Source of the DNA: Campylobacter sp. W0018
Lineage (GTDB): Bacteria > Campylobacterota > Campylobacteria > Campylobacterales > Campylobacteraceae
Direction: 5' to 3'
NCBI GenBank assembly: GCA_020135845.1
Contig: JACHTQ010000003.1
Span: forward strand, 1-64,000
DNA length: 64,000 bases
Numbering within the stretch: the stretch's first letter is position 1; each line of letters starts with the position of its first letter. The notes under the pieces were generated by a model, which was given only the letters and a program-made list of their open reading frames with translations, did not search any database and had not been told where the DNA came from. Both the position numbers and the translations under genes were made by a program. Shown piece by piece: positions 38,719 through 48,967 of the stretch.

Positions 38719-41467
38719 TTTTCAAAACCTCACTGCAACGCACACAAGGTTCGTTTTCTTTTTGGCTTTCTAGTTTCCAACATCTAGGGCATTTATGTGA
38801 TATAGCTTTGGCAATTTTAAATTTTTCACCTTCAATTTCAAATTCGCACAAAATTTCGCCAAAGCCATCTTTAGCATCACTCACCATAAACCAATCATTT
38901 AATTCATCTTTTGGTATAAAATCAAAACGCTTAGAATCTGTGATAAGGTTAAGTTCTAAAGTTGATTTTATTAATTTATCTTTTTTAAGTGCATCGATTT
39001 TTTCAAAAAATTTCTCACGCACATTGAGTAAAAATTTATCATCTATGTCGAAGTCATACTCAAATTTTTCTTTCAAACTAAGATCAAAAACATCTACAAT
39101 ATTGTCTTTAATCAAATCATTAGCATGTTCTAAAGCCTCATCAACGCTATAAGTTAAAGTTGGAGCAAGTAAATTTAAAAGTTCTTTAGTGATTAAAGCC
39201 ATTGCTACTTGAGCTGATTTTCTACGATCGCCATTTTTAGCATCACAGTACAATCTATCTTTACTGATATCAAGATAAATTCCACTTAAATCCGCACTTA
39301 AAAAATTTAAAAGCATATTAAAGCCTTTAGCAAATTCATAAGCTAGGAAATTTTCTTTAACATTTTTAAACACATAAGTTGCACGCGTGAGTATCCATTT
39401 ATCTATAAAGCTAAATTCATTAATTTGTAAATTTTGCAAATCATTAATGTTCGCAAGTAAAAACCTTATAGTATTTCTTATTTTTCGGTATTGCTCGCTT
39501 ACTTGTTTTAAGATATTATCAGAAATTTTTAAATCACTTGAATAATCACTTAAAAGTATCCAAAGTCTTAAAATTTCAACCCCGTAAGTTTTGGCTACAT
39601 ATTCAGGTGCTATCACATTACCTTTAGATTTGGACATTTTTTGCCCTTTTTCATCTGTAGTAAATCCATGGGTTAAAATGCTTTCATAAGGAGCGATTTG
39701 TTTAATAGCGCTTCCAATAAGCAAAGAGCTTTGAAACCAACCTCTATGCTGATCGCTTCCTTCTAAATACATATTAGCTCTTTTTTCTCCAGCGTCATAA
39801 ATTCCGCTATTTAAAACCGCATTCCAAGTGCTTCCACTATCAAACCAAACATCTAAAATATCATAAACTTTTTCTAAATTTTCTGGATTATATTTTGAAT
39901 TTTCAGGAATTAAATCTTTAATTTCAAATTCCCACCACGCATCGGCTCCATGTTGTTCAAAAATATTGGCTACAAAATCAAAAAGTTCAGTATCAAAAAT
40001 CACTTCCTTGGTGGTTTTATCCCTAAAAAACGCTATAGGCGTCCCCCAATCCCTCTGACGTGAAATGCACCAATCAGGACGATTTTCAACCATAGATCCG
40101 ATTCTTTTTATACCGCTTTGTGGATAGAATTTTGTTTTTAGAATTTGTTCTTTTGCGCATTCTCTTAAAGTTTTACCCTCTAAAAGTGCTTCATCCATTA
40201 AAATAAACCATTGTTTAGTTGCTCTATAAATGACAGGTTTGTGAGTTCTCCAGCAAAACGGATAAGAGTGTATAAATTTGGAAGAATGCAATAAAGAATC
40301 ACCCAAAAGTTCTAAAATTCTTTCATTGGCCTTAAAAATATGAAGCCCTATAAATTCATTTAGTAAATTTTCTGGCAAAAGTTTTTTAGTCCTTAAAGTT
40401 TCATCATAACACCCTCCATCATCCACAGGCATTAAAACTTCAATACCATATTTTAAACAAGCATAATAATCATCTTCGCCATGGCCTGGAGCGGTATGCA
40501 CAAGCCCACTTCCACCATCCATTAAAACATGCTCACCCATAATCAAAGTGGATTTTCTAAAATTTAAAGGATTAATCGCTTCCAATCTTTCAAATTCTTT
40601 TGCACTAAGCTCTTTTTGCACCTCTCCTTTTGTTAAACCTTTTTCTACCATACTTTTAAGCAAAGCACTTGCAAAAATAAAGCCCTCTTTAGTGATCACA
40701 TAATTTTCATTAGGATTTAAAGCAATGGCTTGATTAGCCACTAAAGTCCAAGGTGTAGTTGTCCAAATAACTGCACTAGCTTTTGAAACTCCTATTTTTT
40801 TACAAGCATTTTCATCCAAATTAAAAGCTACAAAGATAGAATAATCCTCTTTATCTTCATATTCTACCTCAGCTTCAGCCAAAGCTGATTTTGCAGCCCA
40901 ACTCCAAAAAACAGGTTTAGAACGCTCACAAAGCAATCCTTTTTTAGCAATTTCGCATAAAGTTCTATAAATAGCGGCCTCAAATTCAAATTTCATCGTA
41001 AGATAAGGCTTATCCCAATCCGCTATAATGCCAAGTTTTTTAAACTCTTCTCTTTGAATATTGACAAATTCATCAGCATGTTTTCTGCAAAATTCTCGGA
41101 TCTCTTTTTTACTTAGACTTTTCTTCTTTTCACCAAGTTTAATTTCAACCTGCTGCTCTATAGGCAAGCCGTGACAATCCCAACCTGGAGTAAAACGAAT
41201 TTTTTCTCCGTTAAAATAATGTAATTTAATAATCGTTTCTTTTAAAATTTTATTTAAAGCATGACCAATATGAATATGGCCATTTGCATAAGGAGGACCA
41301 TCGTGCAAAGTAAAGGTATCGTAAGTATCTTTACGCTTTTGTTTCATTTTCTTATAAGCATAATTTTGATTAAACCATTTTTCAAATCTTTTAGGTTCAA
41401 ATTCTGCCAAATTAGCACGCATTGAAAAAGTGGTATTTGGCAAAAGCAAGGTATCTTTATAATCCAT
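38711..41467 (-). CDS. ileS: Isoleucyl-tRNA synthetase
   Basis: Class I synthetase of 918 aa. It has HIGH ([10 protein letters not shown]), KMSKS ([10 protein letters not shown]), the editing CP1 domain ([21 protein letters not shown]) and a C-terminal zinc site CPRCWKL ... CVRC. The length is typical of bacterial IleRS type 1. Confidence 0.96.
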   Translation of the reverse strand: MDYKDTLLLPNTTFSMRANLAEFEPKRFEKWFNQNYAYKKMKQKRKDTYDTFTLHDGPPYANGHIHIGHALNKILKETIIKLHYFNGEKIRFTPGWDCHGLPIEQQVEIKLGEKKKSLSKKEIREFCRKHADEFVNIQREEFKKLGIIADWDKPYLTMKFEFEAAIYRTLCEIAKKGLLCERSKPVFWSWAAKSALAEAEVEYEDKEDYSIFVAFNLDENACKKIGVSKASAVIWTTTPWTLVANQAIALNPNENYVITKEGFIFASALLKSMVEKGLTKGEVQKELSAKEFERLEAINPLNFRKSTLIMGEHVLMDGGSGLVHTAPGHGEDDYYACLKYGIEVLMPVDDGGCYDETLRTKKLLPENLLNEFIGLHIFKANERILELLGDSLLHSSKFIHSYPFCWRTHKPVIYRATKQWFILMDEALLEGKTLRECAKEQILKTKFYPQSGIKRIGSMVENRPDWCISRQRDWGTPIAFFRDKTTKEVIFDTELFDFVANIFEQHGADAWWEFEIKDLIPENSKYNPENLEKVYDILDVWFDSGSTWNAVLNSGIYDAGEKRANMYLEGSDQHRGWFQSSLLIGSAIKQIAPYESILTHGFTTDEKGQKMSKSKGNVIAPEYVAKTYGVEILRLWILLSDYSSDLKISDNILKQVSEQYRKIRNTIRFLLANINDLQNLQINEFSFIDKWILTRATYVFKNVKENFLAYEFAKGFNMLLNFLSADLSGIYLDISKDRLYCDAKNGDRRKSAQVAMALITKELLNLLAPTLTYSVDEALEHANDLIKDNIVDVFDLSLKEKFEYDFDIDDKFLLNVREKFFEKIDALKKDKLIKSTLELNLITDSKRFDFIPKDELNDWFMVSDAKDGFGEILCEFEIEGEKFKIAKAISHKCPRCWKLESQKENEPCVRCSEVLKNV

Positions 41468-41527
41468 AATTTTCCACCTAAATTTTTTATAATCTCAAAT
41501 TTTACTAAAATTAGTTTAAAATTTAGC

Positions 41528-41533
41528 TATAAT
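41528..41533 (+). promoter_or_regulatory. Candidate -10 element for cinA-like gene
   Basis: TATAAT 21 bp before the ATG of the CinA-like gene, in the divergent ileS/cinA gap. An AAGGGA ribosome site lies in between. Confidence 0.5.
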
Positions 41534-41554
41534 TACACAAAAAAGGGAAATTTT

Positions 41555-42643
41555 ATGAAACATTTACTTTTTCTTATTGGCGATGAATTGGCAATGAATG
41601 ATGATTATAAGGATTATATTTATCGCTCTTATGAAAAAAAATTTAAAGAAATTTGCGAAATTCGTTTTCAAAATAAAACCGATAAGGAATTACCTTTTTT
41701 ACTAGAAAAACTTTTAACAGAATATGACTTTATAACCCTTTTTACCACATCTAATCATTATGCAACCATAGCTAAAATTCTTGCAACACTCAATGAAGAT
41801 GCTTTGGTTTTAAAAGAGGATAATCTAGTTCCCGATAAAGCTTATTTTTCTAAAGATAGTTTTGTATGCGATTTTATCCATTCAAAAATCAATGTTATAA
41901 AAACTACGATAGGCAAAAAACTTCCGGAACTTCTTGGAAATATACAACCTAATTTTACCTACTTTTGCCTTTTTGGGATTGATGATGAAAGCGCAGTTGT
42001 GCTTCTTGATGCCTTAACAAAATCTTATGAAGTTAAAATCAAAACAAGCAAAATACTAGATAATCTCACACTCATTAAAGCCACTTGTCCTAATTTTGGA
42101 AAATTAGATGGGTTTTTAACCAGTATTAAAAATCTTTTTGGACAAAAAGTATTTTTAGGAAAAAATCCTTTGGAATTTATTATTTCAAAACTTCTAGAAA
42201 AAAACTTAAAAATTTCCTTTGCTGAAAGTTGCACAGGTGGGCTTTGCGCTAGTATACTTACTAAATTTAATGGGGTGAGTCAAATTTTTGAAGGATCGAT
42301 TATAAGTTATTCTAATCGTTTAAAACATGAATGGCTAGGCATTGCAGAAGAAAATTTACAAAACAAAAGAGAATATAGCGAACGTTGTGTGTATTTTATG
42401 TTAAAAGGAATTTTTAAAACAGCCAAACCTGATTTTGCCTTAGCTATCAGTGGGGTAACCGGAGAAAATGATGAAGGTGCGATAAAATCGGGTACTGTCT
42501 ACATAGGGGCGATGTTTAAAGATGGAACATTTGTGCAAGAAATTCTTCATTTAGATGGAGATAGAGAATTAATGCAAAAACAAGCTGTGATGGCAACTTT
42601 TTGTTTATTATTAAAACTCAAGCCAGAAATTTTTGAATTTTAA
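41555..42643 (+). CDS. CinA-family nicotinamide-nucleotide amidase-like protein
   Basis: 362 aa. The C-terminal about 160 residues form a CinA/PncC domain: SFAESCTGGLCASILTKFNGVS, EGSIISYSN and AISGVTGENDEGAIKSGTVYIG. It would hydrolyse NMN to nicotinate mononucleotide. The N-terminal half (residues 1-190) has only weak resemblance to the MoaB/MogA-like COG1058 domain, with no clear nucleotide motif. The C. jejuni counterpart is Cj1062. Confidence 0.75.
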   Translation: MKHLLFLIGDELAMNDDYKDYIYRSYEKKFKEICEIRFQNKTDKELPFLLEKLLTEYDFITLFTTSNHYATIAKILATLNEDALVLKEDNLVPDKAYFSKDSFVCDFIHSKINVIKTTIGKKLPELLGNIQPNFTYFCLFGIDDESAVVLLDALTKSYEVKIKTSKILDNLTLIKATCPNFGKLDGFLTSIKNLFGQKVFLGKNPLEFIISKLLEKNLKISFAESCTGGLCASILTKFNGVSQIFEGSIISYSNRLKHEWLGIAEENLQNKREYSERCVYFMLKGIFKTAKPDFALAISGVTGENDEGAIKSGTVYIGAMFKDGTFVQEILHLDGDRELMQKQAVMATFCLLLKLKPEIFEF

Positions 42644-42710
42644 TTTTATGAATGATTAAACTTTAATAACCTATAATTAATTTAGCTTAAATTACATTAA
42701 GGAATTAATT

Positions 42711-43330
42711 ATGAATTTTAAAGACCTTATTTTAAAACGCCATGCTTGTAAATTATTTAGCGATAAGAAAATCAATCAAAATGACTTAAATTTTATCCTA
42801 GAAAGTGGAATTTTAACTCCGAGTTCCTACGGCCTTGAACCTTGGAAATTTATTGTTTTTGAAAAGCAAGAAGATAATTTAAATCTTTCTAAATTATGTT
42901 TTGATCAACAAAATGTCGCTAGCGCGAGCCACAATATCGTTTTTTAGCCAGAAAAGATTTGCAAAGCAAAGATGCTTTTATCCAAAAACAAGTGCGTCGA
43001 TTTGCTGATTCTGATGAAGAAAAATTTCAAAAAATTTTACAAATTTACACTCAAAAAACCAACACTATGGATGATAAACAGCTCTATCATTATGCCCAAC
43101 TTCAATGCTATCTTGCAATGATGCAAATGTCTTTAGCTGCTATAAGTTTAGGAATTGATTCTTGTATGATAGGTGGCTTTGACAAAGAAAAAATAGATCA
43201 ATTTTTAAAATTAGAATATCCTTTTGAAACAGCGGTTGTATTAGCCCTTGGATATAGAGCGCAAGAGCCAAAACACACAACCAAACGCTTAAATTTTAAT
43301 GAAGTTGTTGAATTTTATAAGGAGAAATAA
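42711..43330 (+). pseudogene. Nitroreductase-family gene with single frameshift
   Basis: The first frame (42711-42947) gives the FMN-binding start FKDLILKRHACKLFSD and PSSYGLEPWKFIVF, then stops after SHNIVF. The rest, from ARKDLQSKDAF to the stop at 43330, continues in the next frame with ALGYRAQEP. The break falls at a T6 run (42940-42945); one added T would rejoin the frames into about 206 residues. It is adjacent and similar to the intact rdxA, so it is a tandem paralogue. A sequencing or slippage origin cannot be excluded. I recall the matching Cj1064 also being listed as a pseudogene. Confidence 0.75.
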
Positions 43331-43932
43331 TGAAAGAACTAGATATTTTCAAACATCGATATTCTTGTAGAAATTTTAAAAATGAAAAATTAAATCCACA
43401 AGATCTAAAAAATATATTAGAAGTTGCTAGATTAAGTCCTAGTTCTTTAGGTTTAGAACCTTGGAGGTTTTTGGTTGTGCAAGATGAAAAGAAGAAAGAA
43501 GAATTATTTCAAATTTGCAATCATCAAAATCATGTTAAAAATTGTTCTGCTTTGATCATCATTTTATCAAGACTTGATTTCTTAGATTATTTTGAAGAAA
43601 AACTAAGAAAAAGAGATATGGAAGAAAAAGAAATTCAAAAACGTCTAGATATCTATATGCCTTTTTTAAAATCTCTAAATCGTGAGCAAAAAATTGCCTA
43701 CGCTAGAGAGCAAGCTCATATTGCCTTAGCAGGTATACTTTATAGTGCTAATGCCTTAAATATAGCTAGTTGTTCAATAGGAGGTTTTGATAAAACTAAA
43801 CTTGATTCTTACTTAAACCTTAACACTCAAAAAGAAATAGCAACATTGGTTGTAGCTTTAGGCTATTCTAATGATAAAAATTTACCACAAAAAAATCGCT
43901 TTGATTTTGATGAAGTGGTTCAATTTTTATAG
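43330..43932 (+). CDS. rdxA: Oxygen-insensitive NAD(P)H nitroreductase RdxA
   Basis: FMN-dependent nitroreductase, 200 aa. The N-terminal HRYSCRNFKNEKL and ARLSPSSLGLEPWRFLVV bind FMN, and VALGYSND is the C-terminal family mark. In Campylobacter and Helicobacter this enzyme activates metronidazole, and its loss gives resistance; here the reading frame is intact. Its ATG overlaps the stop of the frameshifted paralogue by 1 bp. Confidence 0.85.
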   Translation: MKELDIFKHRYSCRNFKNEKLNPQDLKNILEVARLSPSSLGLEPWRFLVVQDEKKKEELFQICNHQNHVKNCSALIIILSRLDFLDYFEEKLRKRDMEEKEIQKRLDIYMPFLKSLNREQKIAYAREQAHIALAGILYSANALNIASCSIGGFDKTKLDSYLNLNTQKEIATLVVALGYSNDKNLPQKNRFDFDEVVQFL

Positions 43933-43940
43933 CCAAATAA

Positions 43941-43966
43941 AAAAATAGAATTAAAATTCTATTTTT
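43941..43966 (+). terminator. rdxA intrinsic terminator
   Basis: AAAAATAGAATT (43941-43952) and AATTCTATTTTT (43955-43966) form a perfect 12-bp hairpin with a 2-nt loop (plus flanking closure), ending in a U run. It lies 8 bp after the rdxA stop. Confidence 0.7.
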
Positions 43967-43989
43967 ACCATTACTTTGCTAAAATTCTA

Positions 43990-43995
43990 TATAAT
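43990..43995 (+). promoter_or_regulatory. Candidate -10 element for pgsA-rseP
   Basis: TATAAT 31 bp before the pgsA ATG, just after the rdxA terminator, as expected for the start of a new transcript. Confidence 0.5.
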
Positions 43996-44026
43996 TTTTT
44001 AAATTTTATAAAATTTAAGGTCTTAT

Positions 44027-44563
44027 ATGAATTTACCCAATATTTTAGCATTTTTAAGGATTATGCTAGCTCCTTTATTTTTTTTCCTGCTCACTCATTC
44101 TTTTGAAAAAATAGATCAAAGTTGGATTAATTATTTTGCCGCTTTAACATTTTCTTTAGCTGCAATCAGTGATTTTTTTGATGGTTATATCGCAAGAACT
44201 TGGAATCAAACAACAAAACTAGGAGGTATTTTAGATCCTTTAGCCGATAAAATGCTTATCTTGGCAGCTTTTTTAGGATTATTGATGATAGGAAGAGCAA
44301 ATGAGTGGATTATTTATCTCATACTCGTTCGCGAATTTTTCATCACAGGATTTCGCGTAGTTATGGTCAGTGAAAATTTAAACGTCAATGCCTCATTTGC
44401 AGGAAAATTAAAAACAACCTTTCAAATGATAGCCATAGGTTTTTTAACAATGCAATGGACAGGGGGACAAATTTTGCTTTATATTGCCTTTGTTCTAACT
44501 CTTTATTCTGGTTTTGAATACGTTTTAAGCTATATGAAGCAAAACAAAGGAAAATTACAATGA
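44027..44563 (+). CDS. pgsA: CDP-diacylglycerol--glycerol-3-phosphate phosphatidyltransferase
   Basis: Inner-membrane enzyme that makes phosphatidylglycerol phosphate. It is 178 aa with four or five helices. The CDP-alcohol phosphotransferase motif DGxxAR(x8)GxxxDxxxD is seen in DFFDGYIARTWNQTTKLGG and ILDPLADK. It overlaps rseP by 4 bp. Confidence 0.92.
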   Translation: MNLPNILAFLRIMLAPLFFFLLTHSFEKIDQSWINYFAALTFSLAAISDFFDGYIARTWNQTTKLGGILDPLADKMLILAAFLGLLMIGRANEWIIYLILVREFFITGFRVVMVSENLNVNASFAGKLKTTFQMIAIGFLTMQWTGGQILLYIAFVLTLYSGFEYVLSYMKQNKGKLQ

Positions 44564-45663
44564 AATCTTTATTTTTTTTAATTTTAATACTTATACTTGG
44601 ATTTAAATTTTATTCTATTGAATTTTTAGCAACAATTTTAGTGATTTCTTTTTTAATCTTTTTTCATGAACTCGGACATTTTTTAGCTGCAAAATCTCTA
44701 GGTGTTAAAGTGGAAATTTTTAGCATTGGTTTTGGAAAAAGTCTTTTAGAATTTAATTTTAAAAATACCATTTATCGCTTAAGTACTTTACCTTTTGGAG
44801 GCTATGTCAAACTTAAAGGACAGGATGATATGCGTCTAGGTTTTGAAAATTTAGATCCTGATAGTTATAGTATTTTACATCCTTTAAAGAAAATTTATAT
44901 TTTATTTACTGGGCCTTTTTTCAATCTCCTTTTAGCTTTTATACTTTATATTCTCATCGGAAATTTAGGGATACAAAAATTATCAGCACAAATAGGCGCA
45001 ATTGCGCCAAATTCTGCTGCACAAATAGCCGGAATGAAACCTGATGATACAATTTTATCCATCAATGGGGTTAAAATTCAAAGTTTCGATGAAATTTCAA
45101 AACACCTAAATTTACAACCTTTAAATATTGTAGTTGATAGAAATGGAGAAAAAATCAATTTTAATCTTACCCCAAAAATAGGACAAGGATATAATGATTT
45201 TGGCCAATTAGTTCCAAAAGCACAACTTGGAGTAAGTCCAAAAGGCACTAATGTATTGGTTTTTCACACAGGGTTACAAAGCTTAAATTATGCTTTAGAT
45301 GAAAGTATCAAAGCCTCAACGCTTATTGTTAAAGGTATAGCAAAACTTATTGTTGGAGATGTAGAAGCTAAAAATTTAGGTGGCATTATCACAATGGCTA
45401 ATATCACCTCAAAAGCGGCGCAAACAAGTTTTACACTCCTCTTATTTATCGCTGCTTTAATTTCAATCAATCTAGGAATTTTAAATCTTTTGCCTATTCC
45501 TATGCTTGATGGAGGACATATACTGTTTAATATTTATGAAATTATTTTTAGACGCAAAGTACCAAAAAAAGCTTTTGAATATCTAAGTTATGGAGGAATG
45601 GCTATACTTTTAAGCTTGATGCTTTTTGCTACTTTTAATGATATTTTAAGAGCTTTACAATGA
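44560..45663 (+). CDS. rseP: Site-2 intramembrane zinc protease RseP
   Basis: M50 metalloprotease, 367 aa. The active-site HExxH is FFHELGHF near residue 35. A single PDZ domain (about residues 140-215, with GAIAPNSAAQIAGMKPDDTILSIN) and the third metal ligand region NLLPIPMLDGGHILF near 305 complete the fold. It cleaves membrane anti-sigma factors or signal-peptide remnants. It overlaps the start of a decayed gene by 4 bp. Confidence 0.92.
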   Translation: MKSLFFLILILILGFKFYSIEFLATILVISFLIFFHELGHFLAAKSLGVKVEIFSIGFGKSLLEFNFKNTIYRLSTLPFGGYVKLKGQDDMRLGFENLDPDSYSILHPLKKIYILFTGPFFNLLLAFILYILIGNLGIQKLSAQIGAIAPNSAAQIAGMKPDDTILSINGVKIQSFDEISKHLNLQPLNIVVDRNGEKINFNLTPKIGQGYNDFGQLVPKAQLGVSPKGTNVLVFHTGLQSLNYALDESIKASTLIVKGIAKLIVGDVEAKNLGGIITMANITSKAAQTSFTLLLFIAALISINLGILNLLPIPMLDGGHILFNIYEIIFRRKVPKKAFEYLSYGGMAILLSLMLFATFNDILRALQ

Positions 45664-46516
45664 GCCAAAATTTTACCTATCCTTTGCCCGATTTTTCAGA
45701 CCCTAAAAAGTATTATTTTTTGGCGTTATTCTCGTTTTTGGGCTAGAAAACTCTTACATTTTTCTCGAATAATTTTTTTTATTAAAACACTCAATGAAGA
45801 AAAAACAATCATTTAAAATATTTTTTTCAAGAAAGACCTTATGCCTGTTATAATGTCATTAGAAGATTTTGCGATAAAAGCTTTAGTGCCAATGATAGAA
45901 TTAAAACTTTACTTTATGATGTTGATAAAGGATTGAAAATATTCACTTTTCTTCCAGAAAAGAAAAGCATTTTTACACTTAAAGATGAAGAAAATACTTT
46001 TGAAATCGATCTTGATCAAAATTATCATGTTTACGAGGAGGGTTTTTGGGCAATTAAACTTAATACTCAAGTCATTTTACAAGCAAGTTTTTGCTTTACT
46101 TTGCAAAATAATATTTTAATCGCTTGCATACAAGACTATAAGCATGAAAATTTAGATTCTTTGAAAATCAATAAAATTTGTACTAATTTTTTTGGATTAA
46201 GACCTATAGATTTAATCATAGAATGCATTAAAATTTTAACTAAATTTTTAAATTGCGATACCACACTCGGTATTCATGAAAAAAAATCAAATTCGATCCA
46301 AAAAAGGACAAGATAAAGGTTATTATGCAAATTATAAAAAATTTGGCTTGAAGATGGTGGAGAGCTTATAAAAATCAATAGACGCAATTATTATAAACTC
46401 TCTCATTTGAGAAAAAAATTGAAGAAATTCCGAGCCAAAAACGCTCTATGTATAAAAAGCGTTTTGCAATACTTGATGAAATTGAGAAAAAAATCAATGA
46501 AATTTTTTCTAAATAA
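45660..46516 (+). pseudogene. VirK/YbjX (DUF535) family gene, multiply frameshifted
   Basis: Starting at the ATG at 45660, fragments in different frames join into one VirK/YbjX protein. They run: MSQNFTYPLPDFSDPKKYYF; then FWRYSRFWARKLLHFSR; then NHLKYFFQERPYACYNVIRR, which continues through KIFTFLPEKKS and GLRPIDLIIECIKIL; then FWLEDGGELIKIN; then IPSQKRSMYKKRFAILDEI to the stop. The C-terminal KRSxYxxR block is diagnostic. At least four indels, mostly at A or T runs, break it. The family is linked to membrane integrity and antimicrobial peptide resistance in enterobacteria. It corresponds in position to Cj1069. Confidence 0.72.
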
Positions 46517-47510
46517 TGCTTTTTAAATACTGAACACTTTTCTCACAACCTTCTTTTTGTAGCTTTAAAAGCTTTTCTAATTGCTCGTTAGAAACCTCTT
46601 GAGGATAATAATATTGCATAGCTTTTAAGCCTTCAAATAAAGGTTTTTCGATTTTAAAAGCACCCTCGCCTAGCTCAGCAACCCCGCCAGTTCCTTTCTC
46701 TCTTTTAAAAGTTGCACAATAAGGATAACATTGCTCTATATTAATACGATCTAAACCTTCACTTCTTAAAATTTCCACACAAGCTTTAATATCAATATTT
46801 CCTTCACCCAAAGGTACACCACAAACATAATCCACCCCATCTTCGCTAAAAACAATGTGATCCTTACAATGCGTACTAAAAGTATATTTTGCCATATCTT
46901 TACAAGCTTTAATGGGATCTTCATAGGCCATCATTGAGTTTCCAAAATCATATAAAAATCCTATTCTAGGATGATTAATTAAAGCCAATAATTCAAGTAA
47001 ATCACCTGAAGTCTGATATTCATGATTTTCTATAGCGAGCTTTAAGTCGTATCTTTCCAAAATGTCAATTAAGACCTTAATTTCATCCGATGAGCTTAAA
47101 AATTCTTCTTTATTAAAAAGCGCTGTGATCTTAGAATCATCAAAGCTACCATCACTCGCATTTTTAACTTTTTTACTTTTATCGGTTAAAGGCACATAAG
47201 ATCTAATAATCTTAGCATTTAAAATTTGTGCTACTTTGGCAATTTTTTCAAATTTATTTTTATCAAAACCTTTAGCATCAATTTCACAATACATATCATA
47301 TTCATCAAGTTTTGCTTTAATCCTGTTAAGGTGATGTTCTTCATTGCTTCCTAAACACCCCCATTCCTCATCCAAGCCAAAATCTTTAATGATATTTATA
47401 ATTACCCCATCACAACCTAACTCTTTTGTAAAATCAATATAAGAAAATATATCCATTCTACCATTTTGAAACCATAAATGCATACTTTCACTCTCTAAAC
47501 CAATTTTCAT
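46509..47510 (-). CDS. Sugar phosphate isomerase/epimerase-like TIM-barrel protein
   Basis: 333 aa of the xylose-isomerase-like/AP endonuclease 2 superfamily. Divalent-metal ligands are placed as usual: Glu in LAIENHE, Asp in FLYDFGNS, His in FSTHCKDH and Glu in INIEQCYP. The substrate is unknown; such proteins isomerise or dehydrate sugars or inositols. It is paired (2-bp gap) with an MFS transporter, suggesting uptake and first-step conversion of one compound. I recall no counterpart between Cj1069 and rpsF in NCTC 11168, so the pair looks accessory. Confidence 0.75.
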   Translation of the reverse strand: MKIGLESESMHLWFQNGRMDIFSYIDFTKELGCDGVIINIIKDFGLDEEWGCLGSNEEHHLNRIKAKLDEYDMYCEIDAKGFDKNKFEKIAKVAQILNAKIIRSYVPLTDKSKKVKNASDGSFDDSKITALFNKEEFLSSSDEIKVLIDILERYDLKLAIENHEYQTSGDLLELLALINHPRIGFLYDFGNSMMAYEDPIKACKDMAKYTFSTHCKDHIVFSEDGVDYVCGVPLGEGNIDIKACVEILRSEGLDRINIEQCYPYCATFKREKGTGGVAELGEGAFKIEKPLFEGLKAMQYYYPQEVSNEQLEKLLKLQKEGCEKSVQYLKSII

Positions 47511-47512
47511 TT

Positions 47513-48778
47513 TTAATCCTTAATTATTTTTTTCTTAGCTATCATTTTTAATAAAATAGTTGTCACCACAACGCCACAAATTGCAAAAAATCCCATCAAA
47601 CCAAAAACAATTCTATATCCTAATAAACTTTTATCAAAGTGATCAATAATAAAGCCATATAACGCAAAGCAAAAAAGTTGAGGGGAGTATCCAAAAATAC
47701 AAGCAATACTCATAGCTGCCCCACTGATTTCTCTAGGAATTTTAATCTCATCTACAGGGGCAAAAAACGTTGCACGCATAGTAAATACAATCGCTCCAAA
47801 ACCTAAAGTTAAACACATTCCAAAATAAATATTTAGTTTTTCATGTGGCATTAAAATAAAAATTAAAATCGCAAGAACTGCTAAAATTAAAGCAAATCTT
47901 AAATATCTAGTAGAAGAATGAAATTTTTTATCTGCCAAATATCCACCTATAGGGCCACCGACTAATTTTAGAGTGTATTGATTAATGATTCCATAGGCTC
48001 CAACTAAAGCTACTGGCATACCGTAAATATCTTTTAAAAAAGGTATAAATGAAGTCAAGCCACAGTATATGGAATAAATGGTAAAAATAGTTAAAGAAAC
48101 CACCCAAATTTCAGGAGTTTTTATAGCCTTTATCACTCCATTCCAAGCGGCCTTATTTTTACTGATTTCATTACCTTGTTCATCTGTGGTATTGATCTTA
48201 TCATCATCAAGCAATAAATAAGCCAAAACACCCGCAATAATCACACAAATACTATAAAAAAGTATAGCAGCCTTTAAACCACCTGCTCCTGATCCTAAAA
48301 GTAAAAAAATCCCCAAAGCACTAAAGGCAACAATAGTATCTACCACACCTCTTCCAGCTTCCAAAAAACCAAAAAGTCTTCCTTGCTGTGTAGAATCCCC
48401 AAGCAATCGGATCGCCTTTAAAAGAACAGGCCAATAAATCACCTCGCCAAATAAAGCTAATAATCCCCAAGCGATTAAAATACCATAAAATGATGGAAAA
48501 GTGGAAATATAAATTCCAACTAAACCAACACATACTAAGGAAAATGGAATAAGGATTTTCTTAGAAAATCTATCTGCTATATAAATTGAAGCGAAATTTC
48601 CAACCGTTTGAACTATGCCATAAACTGAAAGTGCAAGACCAATTTGAGTATTACTAAGTCCCATAAAATCTTGCATAGGAACATAAAAAGCATCTTTTAA
48701 AGAAGAGAGTTTAAAGACGGTCCCTCCTCCTATGACTAAAATAATAAAAGTAAACCAACGAATAGGTTTTGTCTGCAT
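47513..48778 (-). CDS. MFS transporter, organic anion/sugar type
   Basis: 421 aa with 12 membrane helices and the A-like loop IADRFSKK after TM2. A soluble central loop (about residues 190-210, DDDKINTTDEQGNE) separates the two six-helix halves. Its pairing with the TIM-barrel gene suggests import of that enzyme's substrate. The promoter should lie in the 230-bp gap before rpsF, divergent from it. Confidence 0.75.
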   Translation of the reverse strand: MQTKPIRWFTFIILVIGGGTVFKLSSLKDAFYVPMQDFMGLSNTQIGLALSVYGIVQTVGNFASIYIADRFSKKILIPFSLVCVGLVGIYISTFPSFYGILIAWGLLALFGEVIYWPVLLKAIRLLGDSTQQGRLFGFLEAGRGVVDTIVAFSALGIFLLLGSGAGGLKAAILFYSICVIIAGVLAYLLLDDDKINTTDEQGNEISKNKAAWNGVIKAIKTPEIWVVSLTIFTIYSIYCGLTSFIPFLKDIYGMPVALVGAYGIINQYTLKLVGGPIGGYLADKKFHSSTRYLRFALILAVLAILIFILMPHEKLNIYFGMCLTLGFGAIVFTMRATFFAPVDEIKIPREISGAAMSIACIFGYSPQLFCFALYGFIIDHFDKSLLGYRIVFGLMGFFAICGVVVTTILLKMIAKKKIIKD

Positions 48779-48929
48779 AGTATTCTCCTAATCAACAGAA
48801 TCATTAATTATCTTAGCACAAAAAACATCATTTGAATAAATTTAAAACATATTTTAATTAAATTTAAATAAATAATGTTACCTTTGGTAATATTTCATCC
48901 TAATCAAGCATAAATTAAGTATATTTTGA

Positions 48930-48935
48930 TATAAT
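48930..48935 (+). promoter_or_regulatory. Candidate -10 element for rpsF-ssb-rpsR
   Basis: TATAAT preceded by TTTTGA gives a good Campylobacter -10 (TTTTGATATAAT). It lies about 75 bp before the rpsF start, leaving room for a structured leader. The rest of the 230-bp gap upstream is plain A/T-rich DNA with the divergent MFS promoter. Confidence 0.55.
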
Positions 48936-48967
48936 TAAAAGTTTGCATAGTTAAAACTTTGCGAAAA

